From Apostichopus japonicus (taxonomy: Eukaryota; Echinodermata; Holothuroidea; Aspidochirotida; Stichopodidae), in the NCBI RefSeq assembly GCF_037975245.1, contig NC_092572.1, positions 25,691,489-25,755,488 on the forward strand: a stretch of DNA of 64,000 bases, given 5' to 3'. Position 1 is the stretch's first letter. Each line of letters begins with the position of its first letter. Both the position numbers and the translations under genes were made by a program. Below the pieces are notes generated by a model that was not told the DNA's origin, did not search any database, and was given only the letters and a program-made list of their open reading frames with translations. Below, piece by piece: positions 1 to 12,603 of this stretch.

Positions 1-3000
1 GGTAAGGTCTGTAAAATGAAAGTCAGGCCTAACTTAGATGGCGATGACCATGAACTTCACATGAACGTTGTTAAAACAATGAGTGGACGCTGTAAGAAAT
101 CACGACGTGGTACAATCGATTCACTTGCAGGTACGATGTACACCGATACCCGACCACTGATAAATATATAACCCACTGAGGTTAAGCCGATATATATATT
201 TATATATATATATATATTTGTATATATATATATAGCCTATATATATATATTTATACATGACAGGCCATATGCTACTATCCGTGAATACAATCATAGCTAT
301 AAGTTTTTCACCCAAACATGGTTGAAAAGCTTTTGTTAGTCGTATATCTGTTATACGCTTGTCCTTCGTTACTGCATGGATGGGTCTTCTGAGGCTTCCC
401 ATTGTTAGAAACCATGGAAACTGCCTCTCTCACCCCTCTCTGAAGTCCCTACTTAGATATATAAATATATATCATTATAGGCCTCATCTACCGTAACTAG
501 GACGAGTTGATCCGGGTTGTTGATACAAATGCTAATATTTGAACTGGCATGTATTATGCAGTCGGCTTGGCTCTCTAGGATATGTTATCAGGTTCATCAG
601 CACTTCTAGGCCAATATAGGATACCACACACGACTGGAATTATGCATATAAATGGAATACTGAGTCTGTAATTCTGAGAACAGGTAAAAATGTTTCTTAA
701 GTTGTCCGTGACTCAAGAGCCAAGGCGATTACGTTGCCAAGAGCTCTTGTCATTCCACACACATTAGTTCCATTATCTTCTCATGCGAAACAATCATTAC
801 GCACTGGAGCCTATCATTTGCCCTTTTACCCATCCGTATATCTCCGCACTCCGGCGTTAAAGTAAAGTAGTTCTTCCAACACTACCGCACAGACACTACG
901 GTCAGGGATCCAGTGTTAAATAAAGGCGTGTCGTTACAGCTTGCAGTGGGGTCCGTGACTCCCTGTAGTGTGTAGGGTATCTCAACCCTAAGTCCAGTCC
1001 CCTCTTCATCTCCCATTCCCTCTCTTCGTTCCCCGAGAAAAAATCTATTTTGAATTGTTAATAACTTCAACCTACATTGTTAGGTTGTGTATACTTTTCA
1101 GAAACACAAATTTGCATCGTATTAGTAGGCTATATATTGTAAGGGCGAGGAGAAACTATGGGCTAACGTCCAGTAAATCATAAACAAGACAAGAAAACTC
1201 CCTCATAAAGAGGAAATGTAAACAGCAGGATAGAGAAAAATCAATCCATCAAATAAAACAAGACAAAGGGAAAGGAAAGGAATAAACGTAATGAAAAAAA
1301 GTCAATTCAAATGATGAAGGTTCAAAACATGTTTTTCATCAATATTCTTTTAAAGCTCAGGCCATTGCAAAACATGACATTTTGAAAGGTGAACGAATCG
1401 AAGTCAAGTTTGGGCGTATAGAAAGACAAAAGTCCATGTTGTTTCTTTATATTTCCCTTTTAAAACCGCAATATACAGATGAATCTGTCCTCATTTGTCA
1501 TAAGTGTGATGCAGACACGATTTTAAAGTAAGTCAATTACAACAGATTAATTACGCAATTAAAGGACAATTGATGGATAGCTGACAACAACTATTAGGCT
1601 GAAGCTGCTCGGTGAGGTTCGCTATTTACATCTCTCCTTCTCCTTCTCCTTAATTCTCCTTAACAGACTTACTTAGTTCTACTTTCAGATATAATGGACG
1701 AACATACTTATAATGATCAATAAACCTTAAAAATTTTTAAAGCCCATCGGTATACCCTAGCACTAAATTTTGCAATTTTAGTAGGCTACCATATTTTTTT
1801 CAATTTTATGACTCAGACTTTTAAGATTAGACTTTGGGAAATGTCCGGGCGTATATGTTGACAGTTCAATCATTGACAGTGTTAAGTTTTAAATCAATGT
1901 TTTCTTCTGTTCTATTTTTTTTTGGGGGGGGGGAGGGGGTGGCCCGATGGTGGGCGGACGCTATTCGTCAAATATTACACGATACCAATGTATGTATGAA
2001 CTTGATTACAACCACATTTTATATTAAAGTATATATGAAACGTATTGAACACTTTTCCACCCCTTCATTTTCCACTGTCTTGTAGGCAATATAAATTCCA
2101 GTTTTTTTTTAATGAAAAATCACTTAAAAATGATTTAATTATTGGTGACATTCATCAGTTCATAGTAATAATAATATAATTCATGTGATATGGCGGCTGA
2201 TTTATGTTAACTTGTCTGTTTACCGTCTGTGGTATGTTTTATGACATCCTAACACGATAAAGCTATAATTATTCCATCACCATGGTTACTCTGGTGACTA
2301 AGAAAAATACTCGCGGTAAACCGTTCCCTTGATGTTATTATTCTTCGTGATAAATTGTCTGTTTATGTATGTATTATGTTGAGCTCATATAGGTGGTACA
2401 TTGTAACTTAGCTTTTAATATCATGACATGATTTCGACTGAATGTGCCGACTGTGGTTCAAAAGGCTTGACGTAATATGTAAAAAATGTTGCATGTATAA
2501 CAGATAAATAGAAAGTTAAAAGGATTTCTGGAGACAAGCAAATGCGTAACTTATAGGGGAAATATCCCCGCCGTTAGTTGAGAACCCCATCTCAATAGCT
2601 TGCCCGTAACTCGCTGTTATTGTTGAACGAGTTATTGTTGAACGAATGTAACCTGTTTTGACTTGCTAAAACTTCAACTGCTACAAGAAGTTTGATCACA
2701 GTAGGGGGTATGTGACGTCATCAGGGAGAATGCTCTTCAAACTCTTTACTTAGGCTATTATCATAATACTACTGCACTTTATCCTTGATATCTCTTATAT
2801 TTGGGATGTTTGCTTTACTGTCAAAGTAATATGTACTTAGAATTTCATCAAAATATATCTTTTTTGTAGAAATATTCTGTTCCTCTGTAGATAAATGATT
2901 GACAAATTACAAAGAAAAAAAACAACAACGATATTTCAAGGATATTTTCAGCTGCATTGCCCCGATGACATCACACCCATTCTGCTGTTGCCAGGTGCAT

Positions 3001-3633
3001 TTACAAAATATCACAAATTTTGAAAAAATAAAATCATATCTTTGCGATAAAAAATGCTATGAGGATGTGTTTTCTTGCCCACAAATTCAGTAAATTTTCA
3101 GCAATTTTGCTAAGGATTCATCTACAGCCACCAGATAAACTTGTTAAACAATTTTGGGAGATGTGATTTCCGGTACCTTCTATTTATATGTTAACATTTT
3201 TGTGTAACCTACATTCCTGACCTTCTTGAAAAGACACTGATACCCTGTTCTTCGCTTAATTTGTGTATATTCTTATGTTTTCCTTTTCTTTCTTTTTTGT
3301 CCAACAGTCAATAAAAACATAATAAAAATGGCCGCCATGGCTACAAGGCCTAACGTATATGGATTCATACAGTCATATATCTAGGTATTATTTAGATCAC
3401 TGGTTAATCTTATAATCAGAAGGGAAGAAAAGCTTTTTATAACATATACCAGCTCAATACCACCATTGAACTATATACTTCACTGATGTCCTTAACTTTC
3501 ACTGATAAGGCATCAACTCGAGAGCAAATCTGCCTCATGATTTCATCTGGTTCCGTCTGACTGCGGAATTGTCAAGTTTGTTTAGCGTCATTTAGGTCAC
3601 TTACCTCTGTTGCAATCTTGTGTTGTTTATACG
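1..3633. other. Non-coding stretch, no gene recognised
   Basis: No open frame here has coding character. The stretch holds AT-rich sequence, a short TA-rich tract near 188-258, a CTCCTT-rich patch near 1633-1665, a G tract near 1922-1937 and one perfect TGACGTCA octamer at 2713-2720. The short frames are AT-biased and lack recognisable domains or convincing splice sites. Confidence 0.6.
188..258. repeat. TA-rich microsatellite
   Basis: Runs of TATATA interrupted by TTTATA, TTTGTA and TAGCC. It is imperfect low-complexity sequence; the open frame across it on the minus strand is a by-product of the repeat. Confidence 0.85.
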
Positions 3634-3730
3634 GTTACAACCAGGGACGTCGCTAGAGGGGGGTGTGGGGGGTGTCTCACCCCCCCAATCTTGGTAAAAA
3701 TTACGATAGTTGGAAAATTTGAGTGCGACA

Positions 3731-3796
3731 GTCGGAATTTCCGACTGTCGGAATTTCCGACTGTCGCCAGCTTCAATTCGGAATTTCCGACTGTCG
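3731..3796. repeat. GGAATTTCCGACTGTC palindromic repeat cluster
   Basis: GGAATTTCC occurs three times (3734-3742, 3750-3758, 3780-3788), each followed by GACTGTCG. The first two copies are in direct 16-bp tandem. The block also reads as an inverted repeat, since GCGACAGTC at its left end matches GACTGTCGC at its right. The sequence CGCCAGCTTCAATTCGG separating the second and third copies recurs about 240 bp downstream (about 4008). It lies inside the hAT-like element. GGAATTTCC matches the palindromic core bound by Rel/NF-kappaB proteins, but no function is shown here. Confidence 0.7.
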
Positions 3797-4094
3797 CACT
3801 CTAATTTTTCTGACTGTCGCACTTTTATTTTCATATGTTCTTGTAATTTGTGAGTGACATAAAATTTTCGATCAAAATTGACCTTTAATCAGTCATATTT
3901 ACCACGTTTTCCTCGTCACGTTGAGAAATTGTATCTCGCGATCCTTATACTCCACCATACAAAACTTCGTATGATTTTGAATACTCTAAAAAAAAATACA
4001 ACGTTCGCCAGCTTCAATTCGGATAATTTATGTATTAATTTTGCTATTGGGTGGGTCGACCCTGTTCGCTCGCTTCAAGTAAGTTCAGGATATA

Positions 4095-4526
4095 CAGGGA
4101 CGTAGCCAGGGGAGCAGGGGAGCGACTGCTCCCCCTTTCAGTGTCGAAAAATATGTTTAAAAACTGTTGTTATTACACTGCTAATACACGGCGATAATGA
4201 TATTAGTTTTTAGGCCACTGCACATCTGGCTGTCTTACAAAATAGGAAAGTTTATATTGTCCATCAGTTAAGTTCGTCAAATGTATTTCTGATATATTAT
4301 GTAAAAGAACATGTAAAAGAATTCAAACAGGAAAACAAAATCTGCTGATAATATGATATCATATGATAATGATGAAACTGTCAACAAATTGCACCAGATC
4401 GCATCTAAGGACCACCAATTGTTCAAAAGTATCTCAAAGGGGAGGGGGACACCCCCTCCCCTTATGCCCCTCCCCCATATCAATCGCAAAAGGTGCTCCC
4501 TCTTTCAAACTCCTGGCTACGCCGTT
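4095..4526. mobile_element. Nested hAT-like MITE
   Basis: Termini are CAGGGACGTAGCCAGG on the left and, in reverse complement of the right end, AACGGCGTAGCCAGG. Flanks are AGGATATA (4087-4094) and AGGATAGT (4527-4534), matching at the first six of eight bases. It sits wholly within the 3642-4840 element, so it inserted later. Its interior, from about 4390 (a TTGCACCAGATCGCATCTAA stretch) to the GGGGAGGGGGACACCCCCTC hairpin, is shared with copies at 18857-19012 and 50166-50530, which places all three in one family. Confidence 0.65.
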
Positions 4527-5089
4527 AGGATAGTCATTGTCTCTATGGTATACAATTAAAACACCAATGCTAATCTATGGAAGCTTAAAAAAGCCATCAA
4601 CGTAGGCAAAAACTTTGCCCCATAAGGTACAAATGTATCGAAAAAAGTTCGGAACATAAGTGCAGTCGCGAAAGATGGGGTGTCTGACTGACACTGACCG
4701 TATCGTTGACGATTAGTGCGGGGGTGGGGGGGGGGTACAAGGCAGCAGTCGGAATTTTCTGGCTCCAAAACCCATCCAGTTGGAATTTCAGCCACTACAC
4801 CCCCCCCCCCCCCAATCATCAGGCATTAGCTACGTCCCTGGTTACAACATAACCTGCAGACATAAAGACGTGGTCGTCATGTACAAGTTAAGTTAATCAA
4901 ATAAAAATTTGCTAAACAGTTTACGTTAAAAAATGAGGATAATTACAAATTTCGGAGAAAATCGAAGAAACAAACTTTATCAACTTTATAAATCGTAGTG
5001 AGTTGGAAAATCCAGATCAGTGAAAAATCTTCCAGCCTCCACCGAGATATATTGAACCGGCAATGTATTGTAAAATAAATGAAGTTTCA

Positions 5090-5424
5090 GTATACATATA
5101 CTCATATATACATATACATATAAATATATACATATACATATTTACATATATACATAGAAACATATATACATATACATATATATATATATATACATATTAT
5201 TCATATATACATATATACATACAAACATATATACATGTACACATATATACATATATAAATATATACATATATACAAATAAATATATATACATATATACAT
5301 TTATACATATATTCATATATAAATATATACATATATACTTGTATATACCTGTATGTACCTGTATGTACCTGTATATATACATATATAAATATATAAATAT
5401 ATACATATATACATAGAAACATAT

Positions 5425-5482
<58 letters not shown>

Positions 5483-5512
5483 ACATATATACCTGTATAT
5501 AAATACATACAC

Positions 5513-5554
<42 letters not shown>

Positions 5555-5592
5555 TTCCATATATACATATATACATATTTCATATATGTACA
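5090..5592. repeat. (CATA)n/(TA)n microsatellite block of about 500 bp
   Basis: Mixture of CATATA, TACATA and pure TA runs with islands of TACCTGTATG near 5345-5377. All six frames stay open for long distances because the unit has few stop codons; the resulting Tyr/Ile-rich frames on both strands are artefacts. Confidence 0.95.
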
Positions 5593-5599
5593 TATCTAC

Positions 5600-6605
5600 C
5601 AATAAGCGATACGCATCAACCCATTAGTGACCCATATAGACGCATTGATTCAATGAACAATTATTGTAGTTTAGTGAGTGTCTACAAATATATAGGTCAA
5701 CTTAATAGAAGAGCGCTAAATGGTTTGCCAATATTTAGACAACCGAGTTTGTTCCTATAGTATAACATTTTCTCCTTTTAAATAATATTTAATAATACCT
5801 CGTTTGGTTCATGAGTGTTTGTTTCCGAGAATTTGTCTCAATTTGTAAATATGAAAAATCTTGAAATGGTTTGAATTGTAATTTCCTTTTAAAACATTAT
5901 CTAAATCTATCGAGTATGTAACTAATTACATGACACAGTGTTCATTTAGTTTGTTCCTATTATGATTCCATGGCAGTTTTAAACTATAGTGAATGATAAA
6001 ATTCATAATTATAAGGATGATTTATAATGTCATTGTTGGTGAAGAGATATCAGTTGATTATTGCAATTTTCCACTTAATGCATTGATGTTTCTATAGTAT
6101 TGAAAAGATTTTGTTTTTTAATTGTGAGTCAATATGAGTTTCTTAAACATGTCTTCAGAATTATAAACTGACATATTTTGTTAATATTTCATCTAAGTTT
6201 GCCATTTGTTACTTAGGATATACATTATTCTATAGTTCGCCGGCTACCTTATCTTATTACGAAAGTGCTTCCACTTGCGTTGCAGCTGTAATGGCACATA
6301 GAGGTCATTATGATGAAAACAAGTTCAGTCATATTTTAAAACTAAAAGTTACATAGCTCAACATAAGTCATACCGTATAAGCTATAGTAGGAATTGTGTA
6401 TTCAAACCACAATGAAGATCAGTGCATGGTCCAACGATAATCATTGACTTATGTGATAGACTTATGAGATACTTGCGATGTACGACCAACCCAAAACAGC
6501 TAAGCAAACTCTTATTCCATTTGGGAGATACCACTCAGCTTTAATGTTCCTTTATTGACAACAGACAAAACTTGAACAAGTCCAAATACCTATTCACACT
6601 GCAGA
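5600..6605. other. Non-coding stretch, nothing recognised
   Basis: AT-rich sequence without coding frames, structured repeats or RNA-gene motifs that I can see. Confidence 0.5.
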
Positions 6606-6874
6606 GATTACAGTAGCTACTGTAAATCTTAAAATTTTGTACCACAGTAAAAAACTGGATTGTGTTGATAAATCTGATAAAATCGGTACCATGTGCTATT
6701 AGGTTTACAGTAAGAACTGAGGATATGTGTAATCCCAACAAATGCATCAAACTGGATTTGTTTGGATTACACATATCCTCAGTTCTTACTGCAATCCTAA
6801 TAGCACATGCTACCGATTGATCAGCACGAACCAGTTCTTACTGCAGTATAAAATTTGTAGTAGTTACTGCATGT
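6606..6874. mobile_element. Foldback/TIR element, copy A
   Basis: Two arms of about 130 bp form an imperfect inverted repeat around a short loop (about 6741-6760). The outer ends read ATTACAGTAGCTACTGTAAA and, in reverse complement of the right end, CATGCAGTAACTACTACAAA. Inner arms share TACAGTAAGAACTGAGGATA. A second copy of the same element lies at 20762-21033. There is no protein. It is a MITE-like non-autonomous element; no clear target-site duplication was identified, so the superfamily is unknown. Confidence 0.8.
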
Positions 6875-9800
6875 ATTCTCATCATTATTACTGATTTCAA
6901 GTTGTTAAAACGCTATTTACTCGGTCTTCAATAGTTAATGTAATTTTCATCAGGGAATGAGTACAATCTTCTACAAACCTAGGAGTACAGGTTTGTTACA
7001 ACAGCCAAACCCTATAACAGCCCAATAGAACCAACTATCATATTTTTGTTTTGTTTTTTGCAACTATATACTACTCACAACATATCATCTCACAAATAAT
7101 CCAGACCATTGGAATAGCATTATTATTATAACTATATCATTATATACTAACTTCTAGTCCACAATTTTTACTACGCCATCGACCTGGGTGATAATCCCGA
7201 AGGTAAACGTTTTCGGATTAGGTATAGCCCCAAAATAGCGAGTCTTTCTGATGGACAAATCGATAAACTCATTTTCTCTAACGAAAAGATGCTTCGATTT
7301 TGACGTCAGAATTTTTGTAAAGAGGTGCTCACACTTGCAGTTCACGTATTATGTATACGTGCATTAGCAATGTGACATTTGTTTATATTTGGTTATGTTT
7401 GCTTTTGAATATGATATTACGGCCATCATCATGCATTTCATTATACAGATGGATTTTATCCGCTTCTCAACATTCAGATACCCGTAGTATATATGTGCCA
7501 GGGAAATAACCACCTCCCTGGGCGAACACGTTCTGGTTGGGAGGGGAAATTGCCTGTTAGTCTACAAAGGCAAAATGAGGTGTATATCAGCCGACATAAC
7601 ATAATCCTGAAATTTGATGAATCTGAAAATTTGATGGCAATATTGATGACAACCATACCTTCCCAGGGGAATCATGAAATTAATAATAACACAAGAACAA
7701 ATATGGATTATGATTTTAAGAACCCTGTAGTCAAGTACGTTTGACGGTATACTACCAGTTTCAAACACAGTTAAAATAATTGTATGAAAAACCTTTATTA
7801 ATATAAACATAAAAAATGATAAGAGAGAGAGGAGAAGAAAAAGAAGGAAAGGAAAACGGTTCCAAAAATTGTAATACGGCTAAAACAATTTTTTTTAAAT
7901 TTTTCAACAGTTTTTTTTATCATATTTCATCAAGCAGGAGATATTTAGTCAAGCTATATCATAATTTTAATCATATTTTCCGAGCAAGCTTATTCATTTC
8001 TAATAAAAATATGTAAGAATTTTAGATTCCTGATCGTCTTTTTACTATAAGATCAAAAATGAATATATAAAAGAGTGTCTATCTAACAATTTTACTGTTG
8101 GAACTTATTTTCAACCTATACCTCTGGTGAAAGCTTCCAATCTAAACAAATGTTGCCTTGCTAATTATCTGAAATAATACTCAGTTTTGTCAACTTTTGG
8201 CCGCAAATTGCTCGAAAACTTTACTATTGTTTTATAAAGCAGTAAGAATACAGAAGAAATTTTCTTTTTCCTTCAGTATTCTCGCCTACGATTTTTTTTC
8301 TTTTTTTGCGTTGGCGTTATATTTCGGCTAATGTTTTCTATTTCTGTCCTAAGGGAATATGCCTCATTACTTAATTAGATGTTTGTCCAACTTCACCATT
8401 ACGGTAAATTACCAGTGGTAGGCTAATGTAACTTATCAATATGCTAGCAATCGCCCCCATCTTAACGAATCAAATAGACAACCAATTAGGTTTATAACAA
8501 CATAATACTTATTCGCCCTTTTAAAGTGATTCAAAATACCTTTTTTGCAAACTTTTGCCTCGTTCCGTTGACTTATAAGCTAATAGTAATTGGCTAACAG
8601 GGCCTAACTCATTTTCCTACCTTTTCACAAATAGTTTACAAATTGGATTATTCTTTTTATGTTTACATACAGAACATTTCCATCGGAGTTTAGTACTAAG
8701 ACTCAATCATTTTAAGTTAATAGACTGAAAAATTGGAAAATAGGCCTAGGCTTTCTTCTCTTTTAAAATAAGAAAGGTTTTAAAATTGCCATTGTATGAA
8801 AGTACTAATTTGTTTTGACAAGGAAAGCCAATTGGGACAAAACCCATCAACATAGATAATAGCATTGGCAAATTTGTAAAATATTGTCAATCATTAGGAG
8901 TTAAAAGTAGTCGGTAACATATCGATTTGCGAAACTCTAATCTTTTCTTCATTACCCTAATTGTCAAGTAAATTTACACCAATTTTCGCTTTGTGCAAAA
9001 TACAAGTATAAGCTGACAATACGTGGCTGGAATTTTTTTTTAAAAGACTGAGTCCTTCCGCTTACTTTGTAAACGTGTATATATATATATTCTCACATTT
9101 ATGATAAGATAAAAAAAGACATTTGGCATGTTAATAACCTTCGTTCGTGCAAGGAATCTACATAATACCTTTTTTCAATCCTGGTTTTATTGACAAATAT
9201 CCCCCGCTAAAGTAATGCACACCTTCATTACAAACGTGCAGAATTTTGCAGTTTTAAAAGCCTGGCGATTTTTTTAAATGTCATGGCATTTTGAAGATCC
9301 AGCTCATGTCAGAGATATCGATCTACACCTTATACTCTATAAGAGACTTTTCAAATGATGGATAGGGAATATGTATTATTTGATTAAGCACAAAAACAAT
9401 GTGTGTAAATATTTAGGCCGTATACTATACACAAGTTTGCCTAAATTCAAAGTCATCTATTGGAATAGTATACATTTATTGTCCTTGATCGATTTAAACC
9501 AACGATTAGTAACTTCAGTTTAATTAAAAATAAACTTGTCACACAATGTTGGCATGTTAGCATAATTATTAGCTATGATAAGCTGATCGAAAACTTCTTA
9601 CAGTTTTTTTTTGTTAATACTTGAAATGAAGCATTGGGTAGCCTTATATTGTGCTAATGAAGTAGATAGCTATGAAGATGTTAATATCGAACAGAATGAA
9701 AGAAATATCAAGTCGATGAGGTGTAAACTTCGAGGGGCAGTGGGACATGAGAGGACAAACTGTCAAAATGACCTAAACGAAGATTAAAATAAAACCCCCC

Positions 9801-10031
9801 CAAAAAACCTTTTTAGGAACAAGCAATGAGAAAGAGTATATTTCAGATGCAATGGTCATCAAGTGCATCTTAAATGAGGCAGGAAATTCAGTACTGAAAA
9901 TTTCCTTTTAGTAGCCTAGCCTACCCATCAACTTATATAGAACTTAAATGATGAAATTATCAAAACGTGACTTTAAACCTCCCTGGGATTATTAGTTTCT
10001 AACAAAACAGTACCAAAGTCAATCCATTTAG
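6875..10031. other. Non-coding stretch, one weak minus-strand frame
   Basis: Mostly AT-rich sequence without structure; a perfect TGACGTCA lies at 7301-7308 and a short (TA)n at 9077-9092. A minus-strand frame at 7154-7345 (63 codons, ending TAG) has a less biased composition than its surroundings. It has no recognisable domain and only a poor upstream acceptor, so I do not call it a gene. Confidence 0.45.
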
Positions 10032-10409
10032 TCAACGACTGGAACGTTCGCCAGCAGCCACTCCGCAATCGACTTAATGAAAACGTTCATTGCAACAATA
10101 GTTCATGCAACGGGGAAGAAAAAGCCGACACCGCGTTTTAAAATACATCGCGTAACCCATAGAAACAGCAACGCAACCTTGGCAAATGTTTTGTCGGACA
10201 TTACAGCGATAAGAAAGACATATAACCTTCATCTCTGGAAATCTTTATCAAGTTTGGATCAAGATGAATTTCTACCACAAATATTTGACGAGGAAGAGCC
10301 CGAAAAATGCGGCCTTATTTTGGTAAATCACAGTTTACGCCTCTTCTCGGTGTACAATTTGGACACCGAATCTGGTGCACATGAATTAGACAAAGAAGTA
10401 ATAGGGTAA
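10032..10409 (+). CDS. Possible protein-coding exon of unknown function
   Basis: An open frame runs from an AG at 10030-10031, behind a weak pyrimidine stretch, to TAA at 10407-10409; an internal ATG lies at 10077. From 10032 it has about 125 codons and ends near candidate donors (GTAATA about 10398, GTAATA about 10406). Composition is less AT-biased than the flanks. The residues form a plausible soluble protein: a basic first third (GKKKPTPRFK), then an acidic segment (FDEEEPEKCG), then a hydrophobic stretch (LILVNHSLRLFSVYNL). I recognise no domain. It could be one exon of a larger gene, a single-exon gene or a chance frame. No partner exon was found nearby. Confidence 0.35.
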   Translation, partial: STTGTFASSHSAIDLMKTFIATIVHATGKKKPTPRFKIHRVTHRNSNATLANVLSDITAIRKTYNLHLWKSLSSLDQDEFLPQIFDEEEPEKCGLILVNHSLRLFSVYNLDTESGAHELDKEVIG

Positions 10410-11640
10410 TAAAGACTGAACAGTAAACATTAATTGTGAGAAAAAGAAAATTCCCTTCACAAATATCTCAGTTTAATGAATTAAAGTTGCTGTGATACGT
10501 ATAGCACAGACTATTTGGTCAGTTCGTCAGATGCAACACAACAAAACTAAAAAAGCAAAACTATATTTTAAGGTCTCAACTTTAACATGGTTTAAAATGC
10601 ATTAAAAATGTGTCTGGAGCAGAAATGGTGTTCAAAAGTCATGAAGAAAGAAAGATGCCCCTTTTTTGTCCATGTAAAGTTAAAAGAAAATATTTCAGTT
10701 AAGTTATAAGTATTAACAAAACAAGGGATTATTACATTTAATATTAAGCCATGGACTGAGGAGCCAACGTCATCATGAAAATTTAACCTTAAAGAAGCAT
10801 TCCAGTGGTTTAGCATAACTGTAACGCTTGACTATATTTAAATCCGGAATAGCATTAGAAACATTTATACTAGTATTTAATTTCTCCCTCCCTATTCTTC
10901 TTTAGTTTTGTTTGGATATATTAAAAATATACAAACATTCTGGTTAAAGGTATCCCTTTAAGGCTCGCTTCGCTTTCAGATAGTTCTTTATCATCCTTTC
11001 AATATATTTGCGAAATATTAAGGTCGGGCGAACCGACTGATACCCATTAGCTTAATGAGACAACCACCCTGTACTATCAATATTTGATACAATTTCAAGG
11101 AAACCGATGCGGGTGCTGGTTGGCTTGACTTATTCATCTATGTGATATAATTACAAGACCTGTCAAATTATGACGTAAAACTTATGACGCTCTCAACATT
11201 AATGTTAAACCTATAGAATCTACTTTGCAATAGCTATGTGAACTCAGCTGTCGCAAGCATCGATAAAGTTTAACCTTGGTATGATAAAAAAAACGTTCAG
11301 CAGTCTGTCACGAAATAATAAAAAATTATAAGAGGAATATAGCGGAAAACCAAAATAAGTGTCTCGAATTAGACCTATCTAAAATATTCATAAAGAAATA
11401 TATTTGTTCAGGTTAATCGCGCAATCGATTCTTTTTTTGGCTATGTGTGGGTTCGGTTACATTACGGCGATTAAATTCTCGTAAAATTGTGACACGAGAA
11501 GATTTTACCTTCTGCGCTATTAAGAATATTATTAGTCTTTCTATGTATCGCAGATAGTATTCAGGGATGTAACTTCCTTCGCAAATACGCACCATAGTTT
11601 ATGCATGATGTCAAGAATATGCATATAAATGTATTTCTTT
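10410..11640. other. Non-coding stretch, nothing recognised
   Basis: No coding frame, repeat array or paired inverted repeat recognised. The short minus-strand frames at 10592-10816 and 11413-11595 have no supporting features. Confidence 0.5.
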
Positions 11641-11745
11641 TTATATACATTTTATATATATATGTATTTATATATATATATATATATATATATACATACG
11701 TATATACATATATATATATGCATATATATGTATATATATATATGC

Positions 11746-11785
<40 letters not shown>

Positions 11786-11788
11786 TTA
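11641..11788. repeat. (TA)n / TATGCA microsatellite
   Basis: TATATA runs with interspersed TACATACG, TGCATA and TGTATA. Frames across it are artefacts. Confidence 0.95.
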
Positions 11789-12603
11789 AATAAAAATATC
11801 ACATAACACAAGGACTCGAGTCGATTAGTTAGGCTATATATGATGTGAACATTTCACATATGGCTAGTTCGAATAAGTGGAGTCTTTATCATTGTTGCGA
11901 TGATCCGGTTTATTAAGTTGTTAGTCAGACAATTACATCTTTTGAAGCTTATTGTGAACGCCTAGTATTCGTTTGCACGCAGTGGTTGTTGTACACAGAC
12001 TGACATAATGTGACATATATTCTGTGGCGTTTAGTGCTATTCCATCATAAAGCACACAAAGAGACAAGCACACGCACACGCAATCACCCACGCACGCACA
12101 CACAGACGAATAGTATTTTCAATGTATAGCAACTGCATGCCTTTAGCAAAGCTGACCTTCTAAAGTCAGTTTATGAAAGGAAAGCAAACTCTTAGAGCCA
12201 ACACGACCTCCAACAAACAATTACCGGCTTTTTATTCGTAATATTAATTTCAAGGACGTCGCTTAGGTTATTCTAGCACACATCATTCTGCCAAAAAAAA
12301 AACCTACCGATGGTTTACTTTTTGAAGACAAATATGGAAAAAAAAAGAATAAAATCTGCATGGACGGTCATTTATCACACTTCCCTGCAAGGGTTGTTGT
12401 GTGGTTTTTGTTTTGGTTGTATATTTCTTGTTTTCTTGTCGTGTGTCTCCAGTGGGTTATTAATTGTGCTGAAAATTTTTATACAATTTCATAAATTAAT
12501 TGAAAGAAAAATGTATATATATAATTTGAAAGTTTCTGTTATATGTAAATCTGTAGTCAGATTCGTTAACTAAATACTGTATAAGTTGATATAGTATTAC
12601 TAT

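Larger units (their letters stand above)
3642..4840. mobile_element. Non-autonomous hAT-like DNA element with perfect 8-bp TSD
   Basis: The left terminus reads CAGGGACGTCGCTA and the right terminus, on the opposite strand, reads CAGGGACGTAGCTA, so the inverted repeats differ by one base over 14. The element is flanked by the identical octamer GTTACAAC at 3634-3641 and 4841-4848. An 8-bp target duplication with termini starting CA is what the hAT superfamily produces. No transposase is visible in the 1.2 kb. Long G and C homopolymers lie inside both ends (about 3658-3687 and 4800-4813). A second element is nested inside at 4095-4526. The superfamily call is an inference from TSD length and termini. 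Confidence 0.8.

Noticed and set aside
5063-5602. Overlapping Tyr/Ile-rich frames on both strands
   Set aside because: They are translations of (CATA)n/(TA)n low-complexity DNA.
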